This document shows, one piece after another, positions 32,996 to 41,855 of a stretch of 64,000 nt of DNA. Source of the DNA: Ulva prolifera (lineage: Eukaryota; Chlorophyta; Ulvophyceae; Ulvales; Ulvaceae); contig CM041196.1 of NCBI GenBank assembly GCA_023078555.1, forward strand, positions 10,000,985 through 10,064,984, in the 5' to 3' direction. The position numbers and the translations under genes were made by a program. Under the pieces are notes generated by a model that had not been told where the DNA came from, searched no databases, and saw nothing but the letters and a program-made list of their open reading frames with translations. The stretch's first letter is position 1; every line of letters starts with the position of its first letter.

Positions 32996-34273
32996 TCAGA
33001 CCCTCCTCCGCCTCTGCCTGTGGCCTGGGGGGGGGGGGGGGGGGGCAGCTGTTGCAGCCACCCCCGGAAGCGGAGGTGGCAGACAGCCGGTGGTCCGGGA
33101 TAGAGAAGATGCGGCCCTTGCAGGCCCTTCTGGCTGATCGGGCTCTGGGCGCACCGCCGGAGGGCGAGCCCCTACTGCTGCTGGCACTACTGGTGCCGGA
33201 GGCTCACGACTGAGTATCTCCGCCACGGCCGCAGTGCCCCGCCGGGAGCCACCCCGTGCACTGACACGTACCCGCGCGGGCTGTTGGAGGGTGTTACGGC
33301 GGGACCCACGCCCTGCAACCGGTGCCACTGCCCCTCGTGCCCCCACCGCCCTGTGCCGCTGCGGGGCATGTCTGCCACGCCCCCGCTTGCCACCACCCCT
33401 GAACACCATGTCGCCGCTGGACTCCGCCCAGGGTAAAGGAGCGACCGACTCCACGCCCGGGGATGTGGCGGCGTTGATGGCCCCCTCCAGATCGGGGTCA
33501 CCAGCGGGCCCCCCCACTTCGAGCTGTAAGGGAGCGACCGACACCACGCCCGGGGATGTGGCGGCGTCAGTGGCCCCCTCCGGAGCGGGGTCATCAGCAG
33601 CCCCCCCCAAGTCGAGCTGTAAGGGCAACAGAGGCGCCTGCAGAGGGGCCACCTGCACCTCTGAAAGTGGCCATGTGGGATTGCGCTGATGCGGCGCCTC
33701 CCTCTCCACCTCTACCCACCGGCGAATCGCCTCGGGCCCGCTCGTGCCCAGCACACGCACGAGCAGGCCGCCAGCATCTTCCACCACTCCCCCTCCGGCT
33801 TTACATGCTCTGTACATGATGATGTCCTCAGGCTCGCATGGTGCGCCCGTACTGACCGCGCGCTCGACCGCGATGAGCCGGATGTCGTGCCATAGAGAAT
33901 GCATCTTCTTCTCTACGACCGCTGCGTGGTTTGCGGCGTGGGCTACCTGGACGCCTTCCTTCATCGCCCGAATGGAGTCCAGGTACTCGTCCAGCCCTTC
34001 TCCCCCGGCATCGATAATAAACCCCACCATGGTGATGTCAACCGTGGTCAGGAGATAGGAGTTCCCCATTAAATCTGGTGGGAACCCCGGATCCCTGCTG
34101 CAGATAGTGAGAACCGGAATCGGTTGTCCTGGCGTCCATGTCCCCCTTAGGGCCGTTTCTACGAATCTATAGAACGATGACTCGTATGAATTTCTACTAT
34201 TCAATGTCGCAATCAAGGTCCTCAGGTCCCCGGCTGAAATCGTCCTGTCTAACCAAGTTGGGGATCTAAGCAC
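32996..34273 (-). CDS. E2 accessory module (FIID) with Pro/Gly-rich tail
   Basis: This frame of 425 codons starts at MLRSPTWLDRTISAGDL. Residues about 1-180 look folded, with ITMVGFIIDAGGEGLDEYL and a long helix through VVEKKMHSLWHDIRLIAVER. The rest is a Pro/Ala/Gly/Arg-rich low-complexity tail containing two near-repeats of a VAPLQ...GVVSVAP unit. E1's FIVD module at 7.8-8.3 kb is the probable counterpart. I do not recognise the domain. Confidence 0.5.
   Translation of the reverse strand: MLRSPTWLDRTISAGDLRTLIATLNSRNSYESSFYRFVETALRGTWTPGQPIPVLTICSRDPGFPPDLMGNSYLLTTVDITMVGFIIDAGGEGLDEYLDSIRAMKEGVQVAHAANHAAVVEKKMHSLWHDIRLIAVERAVSTGAPCEPEDIIMYRACKAGGGVVEDAGGLLVRVLGTSGPEAIRRWVEVEREAPHQRNPTWPLSEVQVAPLQAPLLPLQLDLGGAADDPAPEGATDAATSPGVVSVAPLQLEVGGPAGDPDLEGAINAATSPGVESVAPLPWAESSGDMVFRGGGKRGRGRHAPQRHRAVGARGAVAPVAGRGSRRNTLQQPARVRVSARGGSRRGTAAVAEILSREPPAPVVPAAVGARPPAVRPEPDQPEGPARAASSLSRTTGCLPPPLPGVAATAAPPPPPPGHRQRRRRV
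33027..33045 (+). repeat. poly-G tract, 19 bases
   Basis: A G run at the 3' end of the E2 accessory-module frame. It reads as a Pro run in the coding phase. Confidence 0.9.
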
Positions 34274-34535
34274 TACGGGCGTGTTGTACCGAGCTTATCG
34301 CGTCGCCGTCATCCAGTATCTAATACATTTAACTATTAACATATATTCAATCGATCCGCAGTGCCGGTACCATGATGTCGGAGCCGTCGCCGATGCTCGA
34401 AGCAGGCGCGAAAGTGGCTACACGCGCACCACGTTTGGCGAATGACTGTTGGCTGCTGTCGAGAAGGCACCGGTGGCCATACAGTGCCGGAGACTGGGCG
34501 CCACCTTATCTGCTGTAGCATGTGCCGTACTGGTC

Positions 34536-34973
34536 TCAATGGGAGAGCACACGATGCCCCCAGTGCTTTACATGGTTCGGCCAGAAGCCTTGTTCGCAGT
34601 GGCCCAATACTGCACACTTTGTGCACCCCTCCGGACTGGGACTAATTGGCATGGAACTGCGTCCAAGTCTACGACGTATCTGCCGCCATACGCCCGAGAC
34701 CCCCTGTTTGCACCCGCCACACCGAAAAAACTCAGGGGGACGTTTCAACACGGGATCTGGGGCGCGGGCACCCGGGGTGGCTGGCAAGGTGCAGTTATAC
34801 AGATCAGCAACCCCCAGGTACAATGGGTTTGGTTCCGCAACACATGACACGCAACTCACGCCATCCCGGGGCTGCAGACACGCCCTCATGAAATACTGCA
34901 GTTCCCCAACGTAATACGTCACTGTCCCGCCACCCCCATCCCCGTCCCCCCCAACGAGGTGCCTCAAGGGCAC
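34536..34973 (-). CDS. E2 DUF4216-like region
   Basis: Overlapping the end of the previous frame by ten bases, this frame reads TVTYYVGELQYFMRACLQP and RDGVSCVSCVAEPNPLYLG, then a Cys/Arg-rich stretch. Strand-like segments and position suggest the DUF4216-type region. The relation is weak in sequence. Confidence 0.45.
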   Translation of the reverse strand: MPLRHLVGGDGDGGGGTVTYYVGELQYFMRACLQPRDGVSCVSCVAEPNPLYLGVADLYNCTLPATPGARAPDPVLKRPPEFFRCGGCKQGVSGVWRQIRRRLGRSSMPISPSPEGCTKCAVLGHCEQGFWPNHVKHWGHRVLSH

Positions 34974-35935
34974 CCCTTGTTGTCTTTCTTCCCTTGCGTA
35001 GACTGTTGTGCGCAGCTGAACATGTCTGCAACGCGGGATTGCATCTGGTGGAACTTCAGAAGTGTCACTGTACCCTCACGGCGAGCCTCATCAACAGTGC
35101 CATCCACCTTCAGGCCCAGAGCTCGGTGGATGGCCACGCGACGTGCATATCCAACCCCCCGGCGACAGTGAGTTGGCCAGCCCTCATCCTGTAGGGAATC
35201 CTGATGGAAGAGGAGGTACGGCAACCCTGTCAGCTCATCTCCCACGAAGTCAAGGGGGAGGACCTCTGCTGTCTCAGACTGGGCAGGAGCCCTGCCCACC
35301 CCGACGACCCTGCTGGTGATCCGGTCGCTGTCAACTGATTGATCCCCGTCAGCGGATCTGCCATTGCGAGTTCGTGCCCGCCGGCGTTTCTCCGTCGCTA
35401 TGGCATCCGACAGTGAGGTCATGGCAGCAGGCAGTGAAGCTGCATCATGCAGCAGCCACATACATGTGCGGCGCAGCAGTTCATCGCTCACGTATACTTG
35501 TTCAGGGCAACGAGTCGATCGATATTTGATCAGTCTCTTCAAGAGCTGGACCATCCGCTCAAACCAGAATTCAAGACTAAAGAAGGATGCACCGCAGCAC
35601 CTCACCTGATCCGGAAGGTGACAAGCCGCCAGATGCAGCTTGTACGTGCTGAGAGCAGCGCCCTCAAACGTCTCCTCCGCCAGCTTGGCGTACTGCAGCA
35701 TCAATCGCTGTGCTTCCGTGATTCGGGCCGGTGTGTGCTGACCCTCTTCATATCTGAGAAAGTAGAGGGCCCCTGCTCGCAGGAGCCCCCACGACAGCTC
35801 AAACACTCTCCGAATGCGTTTCTCGGAGGCTTTCCACGGGAGATCGTGCAGGAGGTACAGCGAGAATGTCTCGGTGAAGGCCAGCCAGTCTTCCATGAGC
35901 CAGCGACTGCGGTGCCTACGCAAACAGTCACCCTG
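34964..35935 (-). CDS. E2 DUF4218-like region
   Basis: This long frame (the upstream part of the open stretch to 36331 is out of coding phase) has WLMEDWLAFTETFSLYLLHD, LYFLRYEEGQHT, HLAACHLPDQVRCCG and FWFERMVQLLKRL, then YRSTRCPEQVYVSDELLRR. These are the landmarks of DUF4218 as found after TNP2. A hydrophilic region rich in Arg and Asp follows, and the C-terminus (DFVGDELTGLPYLLFHQDSL) is conserved-looking. It ends at 34964. Confidence 0.75.
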   Translation of the reverse strand, partial: QGDCLRRHRSRWLMEDWLAFTETFSLYLLHDLPWKASEKRIRRVFELSWGLLRAGALYFLRYEEGQHTPARITEAQRLMLQYAKLAEETFEGAALSTYKLHLAACHLPDQVRCCGASFFSLEFWFERMVQLLKRLIKYRSTRCPEQVYVSDELLRRTCMWLLHDAASLPAAMTSLSDAIATEKRRRARTRNGRSADGDQSVDSDRITSRVVGVGRAPAQSETAEVLPLDFVGDELTGLPYLLFHQDSLQDEGWPTHCRRGVGYARRVAIHRALGLKVDGTVDEARREGTVTLLKFHQMQSRVADMFSCAQQSTQGKKDNKGCP

Positions 35936-35937
35936 AC

Positions 35938-36527
35938 TTAGACGGGCTGCTTCAACAGGAGTGCACATGGTTCCCGTGTCCAAGTAACAGTCCGACAAGT
36001 GGCGCAGCCTCGGATGCAAGCAAGGTGTGCAGGCGATGGGACTGCGCACTTGGTGATGTCGGAGTACACCTTCTTGAAAGGAGAGGTCTGCATGATGTGG
36101 GGCGCTCTGGCAGCTATCGCCTTGACGACATCCTCTGGCAGTCGGAACAGGGCCCGGAGGCCCGTCAATGGCGCCTTCTTGGACTTCTTCCGGCCCAGGG
36201 GAGGGAGCCACTGGTTCCAAAAGTCCATGAGCACACCGAGCAGAAACACGTGCGCCACTCCGAGCCGGAAGAAATGGCAGGGACTGCAACGTCACAGCGT
36301 AATTCATAATCAATTTCAAACTCAAGGGCAAGGCAGGGAGCAGCAGGCTGGGGGTGCTCGTACTTGAAGTAGGAGAGGAGACTGAAGAGCGGATAACCTT
36401 TCACCCCCAGTAGCTTGTACTCGTCTTTGGCGAGCTTGGCCCTGGACTTCGGTGTCTTCCGGTCGCAATAGCGTTTCAAGGTTGGTGCGTGGACCTGCAA
36501 TACCACAGGCCTGGCCAGGGTTACCAC
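35938..36527 (-). CDS. E2 distal TNP2 segments
   Basis: The frame 36165-36527 (APTLKRYCDRKTPKSRAKLA, then LLSYFKYEHPQPA) passes by splicing into 35938-36258. The latter reads AHVFLLGVLMDFWNQWLPPL followed by the basic GRKKSKKAP and FRLPEDVVKAIAARAPHIM. The first motif corresponds to the 'D..H...LG....W' block of TNP2 proteins. Confidence 0.65.
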
Positions 36528-36546
36528 AAGAAAAGAGCCGTATCAC

Positions 36547-37451
36547 CTACGACGCGTGTTCGGTGTCAGAGGGGTTGACAGGATGAGTTGCGGAGCACAG
36601 AGGGGGGGCAGGGGAGTAGGCCGCATGTGCACAGATGGAAATCGATGACACTGTCGATGGAATTGCACCTGAGCAGCAATCTTGTCGCCCTTTCGGTCCC
36701 TGGCCAGGATCTCTGCCGCCGAGTACTTCAAGCGGTTGTCGGACTCCCAGGAACAGGGCTGCACATGCTGGGGCTCGGTCCACGCGGTCCGCGGCGGGTT
36801 GCCACCAGTGTCCGGTTGTACACTCCCAGGCACCATCCGGGGGTTTGCAGCTGAAGATGCCGCTTCTTCCTCCGGGGTGAGTGATGTCCCTTACAAAGGC
36901 CCGTCGGCATAGCAGGGCACGGGCTGTTGCAGAGGGAGATGGTGTCCCATCCACCTGCATCGCCGTGGCATGCATGATAGCAATTGTAAGCGGGACAGGT
37001 ACGTGAGGCAGCACTAGCAGAAAAGTGTTTACACACGGAAGTGACCACCACGGACCTGACCGTGTTGGCGGGATAATGCCACACACCGTTTCGGGCACAT
37101 CTGAAACATGCCCTCTTCGCTGTGTGGCCGATGCTGTTGGTAAGTTTCTCCAGCCATGGGATATCCCCCTCCACACAGCACAGCACCGGCCACACGTGCA
37201 GTACCTCGCCCCCCGGCAGTGTGATTTCGAGTGCCTCTCCGCCAGCTCCTGCATTGAAGCCATCACATGATGGCGGGGACAGACACTACGGGGTCGGGAA
37301 CTATACACATCACCCGGCAGTGATGAGGCAGGCAAGGTGAGTGCGCGCCCGGATCATGCTTCTTGAAGAACGCCATCACGGACTCCAGAATGCTGGCCAT
37401 GCACGTCGGTTCGGATGGCCCCTCCACCACTCCAAGGGGAATCCAGGCCAC
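36547..37451 (-). CDS. E2 TNP2 transposase core
   Basis: The first part (37263-37451) reads IPLGVVEGPSEPTCMASIL and FFKKHDPGAHS, the 'GP.EP' landmark shared with E3. The second (36728-37195) has GDIPWLEKLTNSIGHTA and then CFRCARNGVW, the Cys block. Short introns separate the pieces. The frames at 36547-37335 in other phases are shadows. The enzyme would be the element's DDE/D-type recombinase, though the individual acids are not assigned. Confidence 0.75.
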
Positions 37452-37644
37452 ATTGGTACTTGAGATATGGGGCGGCAGGTCAAGCAGGCGGATCCCCCAG
37501 ATGGTGACACCATGCTGCTTGTTGACATACAGCTGGGCCCCGTCCCCCCCTGCAGGAGACGCGACTGTCGGGACACGTGGCTGAGGGTCTCAATTCGCGG
37601 AGTGGCATATGCGTGCCGTTTCGGTGTGCCTGATAGCCACCTAC

Positions 37645-38339
37645 TCAGTTGTGGAGATGGAGCGCACCGAGGCTGAACAGCAGGACAAGCTCTCGATGCT
37701 TTGGCTTGAGGATTTTTCCCCCACACGCCAGGTTGAGGGCCTTTCCAGCCGGGGAGTTGAGGAAGCTGCTTTTGTCTTTGACAGATGTTGCCCTGGCTTC
37801 CCGTACGCTCGTCCGCAGCCCCGGCTGCAGGAGGAGGTCTTTCAGCGAGGCTTCTTCGCCAAAGAAGAAAGCTGAGCGCACTGGGACACCTTTCCCTGTG
37901 AGATCGACATCGAATCGCTGTTGGCAACAACCAGGGGTTCCGCAGGTGTCCGCCAGATGCTGGTGATGGTCACCCGGATGAAGTGGGGGGAACAAGGTCC
38001 AGCATTGGGGACAAACGTGGCGCGTCACAGAGGAAACAGGCGGGACACCCAAGACCGCCTTGACGAGGTGGAAGGATGGGGGGAAAAGTTGCCATCGGGT
38101 AGCAGGAGGTAATGTATGAACCAGCACCACGTATCGACGACCACGTCTTGTATGCGAAAGAGGCTCTTCAACTGGGCAATCCACATGCACACCGTGAGGA
38201 CGGTGAGGGCGCTGCCAGTGTATATGTGTTTCATGCGTTGGTCATGCCACCAGGCGCCCGTGCCCTTCCGGGCCCCCGTGGTGGGGAGAGGGCCGTCGTC
38301 ATCCGCCTCCTGCATGTGCAACGATCCGGCCAGTCCCAC
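37645..38339 (-). CDS. E2 CxxC region before TNP2 core
   Basis: Frames 38025-38339 (LTVCMWIAQLKSLFRIQD) and 37645-38190 overlap and share an intron. The second contains RHVCPQCWTLFPPLHPGD and CGTPGCCQQRFDVDL, aligned by eye with E3 at 21.95-22.1 kb. It ends in ASLKDLLLQPGLRTSVREA, the helix expected just before the TNP2 core. The Cys residues probably coordinate zinc. Confidence 0.6.
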
Positions 38340-38667
38340 GGAGGAGTACGAGCGGATTCACAGCATTGCATGTAATGGAAGATGAGGACACACCTCGGAT
38401 TCGTCTGAACTGTAGTCCGTCTCTGAGGAGAAGGCAATGGAGTCTGCGTCTGAGATGTCTGAGTCGGCGTCTGAAAATTGTGCGGGGCCCTCGGCATAGT
38501 CACTTTCGGACGGTGGGGGCGGCTGTACACAATCCCAACACATCAGAGTTGCTTTGGGCGAGCACGCAAGATACAGCAAAGGGACAGGAGCGCTGACACC
38601 CATGGCCATCACGAGCCGCTGTCATGCCGATCTGCATCATGATCAGGCAATCCGGGACTCAGCACGG

Positions 38668-39081
38668 TCAACTGCCGCAGGTACGCACGTCGAAGAGGTC
38701 GTCGGAGTGGGCAGGGTCATTGGGGGGACCCCACATGTCTGGAGGGGATGGTGGTCTCCCAGAGGGACCGGCCCCGTCGTGTTTGCCGATGACGCCATCA
38801 TCGGCAGCAGCGGAGGTCGGGCCAGTGGCTGGCATCGAGACTGGACCCGCGTCGTCGTGTCCACCAGCGGCTCTCCGCGCTGCGGCTGCTGCACTCAGTA
38901 ACGTGCTGCAGGGATCGTGATGGATTTGGGCGGTGGTGTGCCGGGCAAACATCTCACCACAGGCTAGACACTGGTATTTCAACGGTCCCTTCCCCGTCGG
39001 CTCAGGAGGGACCAGGCCTTTACAGTTCGCTTTGGCAATAAAGTCGTTCACCTCATGCTTCTTCAGTCTAGACTCGGCCAT
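38668..39081 (-). CDS. E2 N-terminal exon with C2H2-like zinc finger
   Basis: ATG at 39081 opens a frame of 137 codons. Residues about 36-58 read QCLACGEMFARHTTAQIHHD, a Cx2C...HH finger likely to bind DNA. A low-complexity Ala/Gly/Pro stretch follows. The next exon is probably at 38358-38612, an acidic Ser/Asp-rich segment (DADSDISDADSIAFSSETD). The start is supported by the match in position with the E1 finger. Confidence 0.65.
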   Translation of the reverse strand: MAESRLKKHEVNDFIAKANCKGLVPPEPTGKGPLKYQCLACGEMFARHTTAQIHHDPCSTLLSAAAAARRAAGGHDDAGPVSMPATGPTSAAADDGVIGKHDGAGPSGRPPSPPDMWGPPNDPAHSDDLFDVRTCGS

Positions 39082-39417
39082 CGTAGCCAGCCGTAGTTAA
39101 GCATACTTGTGAAGAAGTTATACGACAGCGCGGCCTCTGGTGTTTACCGTTCCTACGATGGCATTAAGTACCACAAAGACCTCCCTGTCGTATACCGTGT
39201 TCGCCCTGTCGCCACGATATCTGGCGAGGCGCCGAGGTATCGAGGCAGCCAAACCTTTGAAGGCAGACCGCGCGACGACGCTACATCGGCATACCATTCA
39301 AAGCACGGAGCAGCAAAGCATGTGCGAACGACGCGGTCTGTTAGCTGTCATACGAAAAGACCATCCACAGTACCGACTGTATGCGTGTGTTAATTCCGCT
39401 TTGTCTACTCCTCCACC
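39082..39417. promoter_or_regulatory. divergent intergenic region between E2 and the gene at 39418
   Basis: The 336 bases between the divergent ATGs of E2 (39081, minus) and the plus-strand gene (39418) contain no gene. By position it could act as a two-way promoter. No clear TATA element is visible. Confidence 0.3.
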
Positions 39418-41855
39418 ATGTCCAACCTGCAGTTCACGTTCCTCCACGCCTCGCCCGTCATCATCGAGAAAGAAGTTGTAGATGATGCAGACAACGGAGC
39501 AGGGATGCTTGACGTGCTGGTCAGCAACGTGTGGAGTAGGGGTGCCGGCGTCGACGGGTTGACTTTGACGTCAACCGTCGACAAAGACAGCTCCGTTGAT
39601 GTCGACAGTGTCGAGAAACTGATGACGTGCGTAAAGTACTTCTTTAGGAAAGGGACAATCGCTGGACTGCTGAAGCCGCCCGTGCAGGTGAAGGCACTGG
39701 GCAAGGGCAGAGGGAGCGTGGGACAAGCGTCGGCAGCCGTCGGCACTGCACACTCCACAGCTACGGCCTTGACTGCGGACTCCGAAGCTGCCGTGCGCTG
39801 GGAAAAGATGAAGGATGCGGTGCTGATGTGGACAGAAGGGATGAGATCCAAGGTGGAGGGAATGGCCGCTGCCCACAAGGAAGGCAAGCTCGTGCAGGCA
39901 CTAGTGAACCTGCAAGCCCCAGCCGACGAGAAGGTGTGGGTCGGGAGTATTCTAACGAAAAAGCAGGCGGACGCACTCGGCAAAGCTGCATATGGGGTAC
40001 GGCTGCTGTCTCCGACTAACAACGTGATTGCAACCTGAGGTCCACTACCACCCCGTCAGGGCTACGGGATCGCATGCCACCGACTTTCGGTGTAGTTTCT
40101 TGCGGCACTTCACCATCGCCATTCGCGGTCAGAATGCAGTGACGGGTATCGTGTACAGGATGGCAAAACAGGTGAAGCGTACGAAGTTGCGACTAATATC
40201 AATCATGCTTTCTACAGCCAGCACCACCATTTGAACGCCACGACCAAAGAGTGTGCCTCTGCTGATGCTCGGGTTATGCCGTACCTGTTGCCGTACCCAA
40301 CGGTGGCGGAGAAGGGAAGCATACAATATCTGCCCAGACGGAGGTGACCCGATGTGCGAGAAGTATGCGAAGCGGGCGTGGGACCATAACATTGCGCTGT
40401 GGAGGAATCCCGAACCTCGTGAGCAGAGGAAGCTTCAAGCGGCAATGCAAGTGTTCCAGAACTCCAAGGCATGTCCTCCTCCTTGGTCAGAGCTGGAGTG
40501 GCCATTCGGCGAATGGCCACTCCAGCGCGTCATGCATTGTCTTGCACTGCACAAGCCTGGAGTGGCCATTCGGCGAATGGCCACTCCAGCGCGTCATGCA
40601 TTGTCTTGCACTGCACAAGCCTGGAGTGGCCATTCGGCGAATGGCCACTCCAGCGCGTCATGCATTGTCTTGCAATGCACGCGCATGGAGTGGCCATTCG
40701 GCGAATGGCCACTCTAGCGCGGCGCGGCCTGCATGAATCTGCACTTGCATGGGCACTGACTGGCCATTCGGCGAATGGCCACTGTGTTCCAACAAACGTG
40801 ATTCGTGCGCGGTTCACCGTGAGAGGAGACCGCCTCCCTATTGCTGACGAACCCATGAAAACCCCCCAGGCATGGGCTATGGAGGACGGTCTGTATGTGT
40901 GCGAAGGAATCGCCAAGGTTGCTGCAGCCCAGCGCGCCATCGAAGGGACCGCTGACTCTCCCGTCCAACGGGGCAAGAGACCAAGGAAGACCGGGAAGGT
41001 ACATTCTCACCACACGCTGTACTGCCCGCCTGAGGGTGGCCATTAAGTGGTGCCAGGAATGCACAGGCGCCTGTGTGAGCGGCATGTGCCATGATTCGAG
41101 ACAGCCATGCGGGTACAGGCTCCTACCGCATCCAAGTCAGGAAGACGGGGCACTCATTCCAGCAGCGGACGGCGCACAATGCTCGCTGACTTTTCTCCCC
41201 GGCGGCCAGGGCTCCAGCGAGAACCAAGGGCAGACCGCACTGCTGATCAGGACAGTGAGCACCAGCCGGACGTGGAAGAGGTGGGTCACGATCAGACGGA
41301 GGAAGATGAAGAGCCTGATTCTCCCCAGCGTGCAGACGATCGATGCAAGTCCCCGGAGATGGAACTACAAGTCGTGGCGCCGGTATGTCCTCTTATGATT
41401 TGTGCCAAAGTGTGCCTAGTCCAATTGTAATTGCCCCACCCATCATCAGACCAGGTGTAGAAGCTCATGTACGTTGCAGAAGCCCAACAAAGCTCTCGAG
41501 AAGCGAAAGGCCAAGGCAGACAAGGAGGCCGCCCTACAAGCGCGTAGGGATATTCGGAAAAAGATTGAGGATTGCAAGGCTAAGCTGGCAATGCATCAGC
41601 CCAAAAGCAAGGGTCCGAGTGTGCAGAAATTAAAACAACAGATTAGTGTATTGACGGTATGTCACTACCCTGATACAGTTGATCTGACATGTGACACCAA
41701 TGGCTGCAATCCCAGGTAGTAGCACTATTTGTGTGACAGTCACTCGGACAACGCATGCATCGGCCGTGCACTCATGCAGATGGTATTGCATGCAAGACGA
41801 GTTATCAAAGGTTCAAGCCTCCATAATTGACGGCCTCCCGGACGAGGACGAGTAG
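39418..41855 (+). CDS. unrecognised multi-exon gene divergent from E2
   Basis: The first frame (39418 to about 40000) encodes a folded-looking protein: MSNLQFTFLHASPVIIEKEV, VDSVEKLMTCVKYFFRKG and WEKMKDAVLMWTEGMRSKVE. Later exon-like pieces are GKTGEAYEVATNINHAFYSQ (near 40160-40300), EKYAKRAWDHNIALWRNPEP (near 40360), the 64-bp repeat, and MEDGLYVCEGIAKVAAAQRA (near 40880). After these come an acidic stretch ending DDRCKSPEMELQ near 41370, a basic coiled coil (KRKAKADKEAALQARRDIRK) at 41470-41655, and a last exon ending GLPDEDE-stop at 41853-41855. Introns start GTACAT (near 41000) and GTATGT (near 41383 and 41657). I do not recognise the family. It may be a host gene or the element's partner gene. 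Confidence 0.5.
40493..40781. repeat. 64-bp tandem repeat built on a perfect palindrome
   Basis: Three palindromes with 16-base arms (CTGGAGTGGCCATTCG around a central G) lie at 40493-40525, 40557-40589 and 40621-40653, exactly 64 bases apart. Two more with shorter arms follow at 40689-40713 and 40761-40781. The spacer GCGTCATGCATTGTCTTGCA is repeated with each unit. The array lies within the open reading frame of the 39.4-41.9 kb gene. The core palindrome is the same as at 25.58-25.70 kb. Confidence 0.95.

Larger units (their letters stand above)
30853..39081 (-). mobile_element. CACTA/EnSpm-like DNA transposon copy E2 with Ulp1-type protease
   Basis: Reading from 39081 toward lower positions, the order is: zinc finger, CxxC region, TNP2 core, 'D..H...LG' block, DUF4218-like, DUF4216-like, an FIID accessory module with a Pro-rich tail, and a three-exon Ulp1/C48-type cysteine protease. 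CACTA and MULE elements in several lineages are known to carry Ulp1-like proteases. This is the best preserved of the three related copies, with long frames and consistent short introns. I did not find terminal inverted repeats, so true ends lie outside the coding span. Poly-G tracts (poly-C on the coding strand) sit in two of its introns or linkers. Confidence 0.8.

Noticed and set aside
36547-37335. Minus-strand frame of 262 codons across the E2 TNP2 core
   Set aside because: The TNP2 motifs lie in other phases here (36728-37195 and 37263-37451), so this frame is mostly intron and shadow.
40493-40781. CRISPR-like array of evenly spaced palindromes
   Set aside because: The spacers are copies of each other, so it is a tandem repeat. 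There are no cas genes and the setting is eukaryotic.
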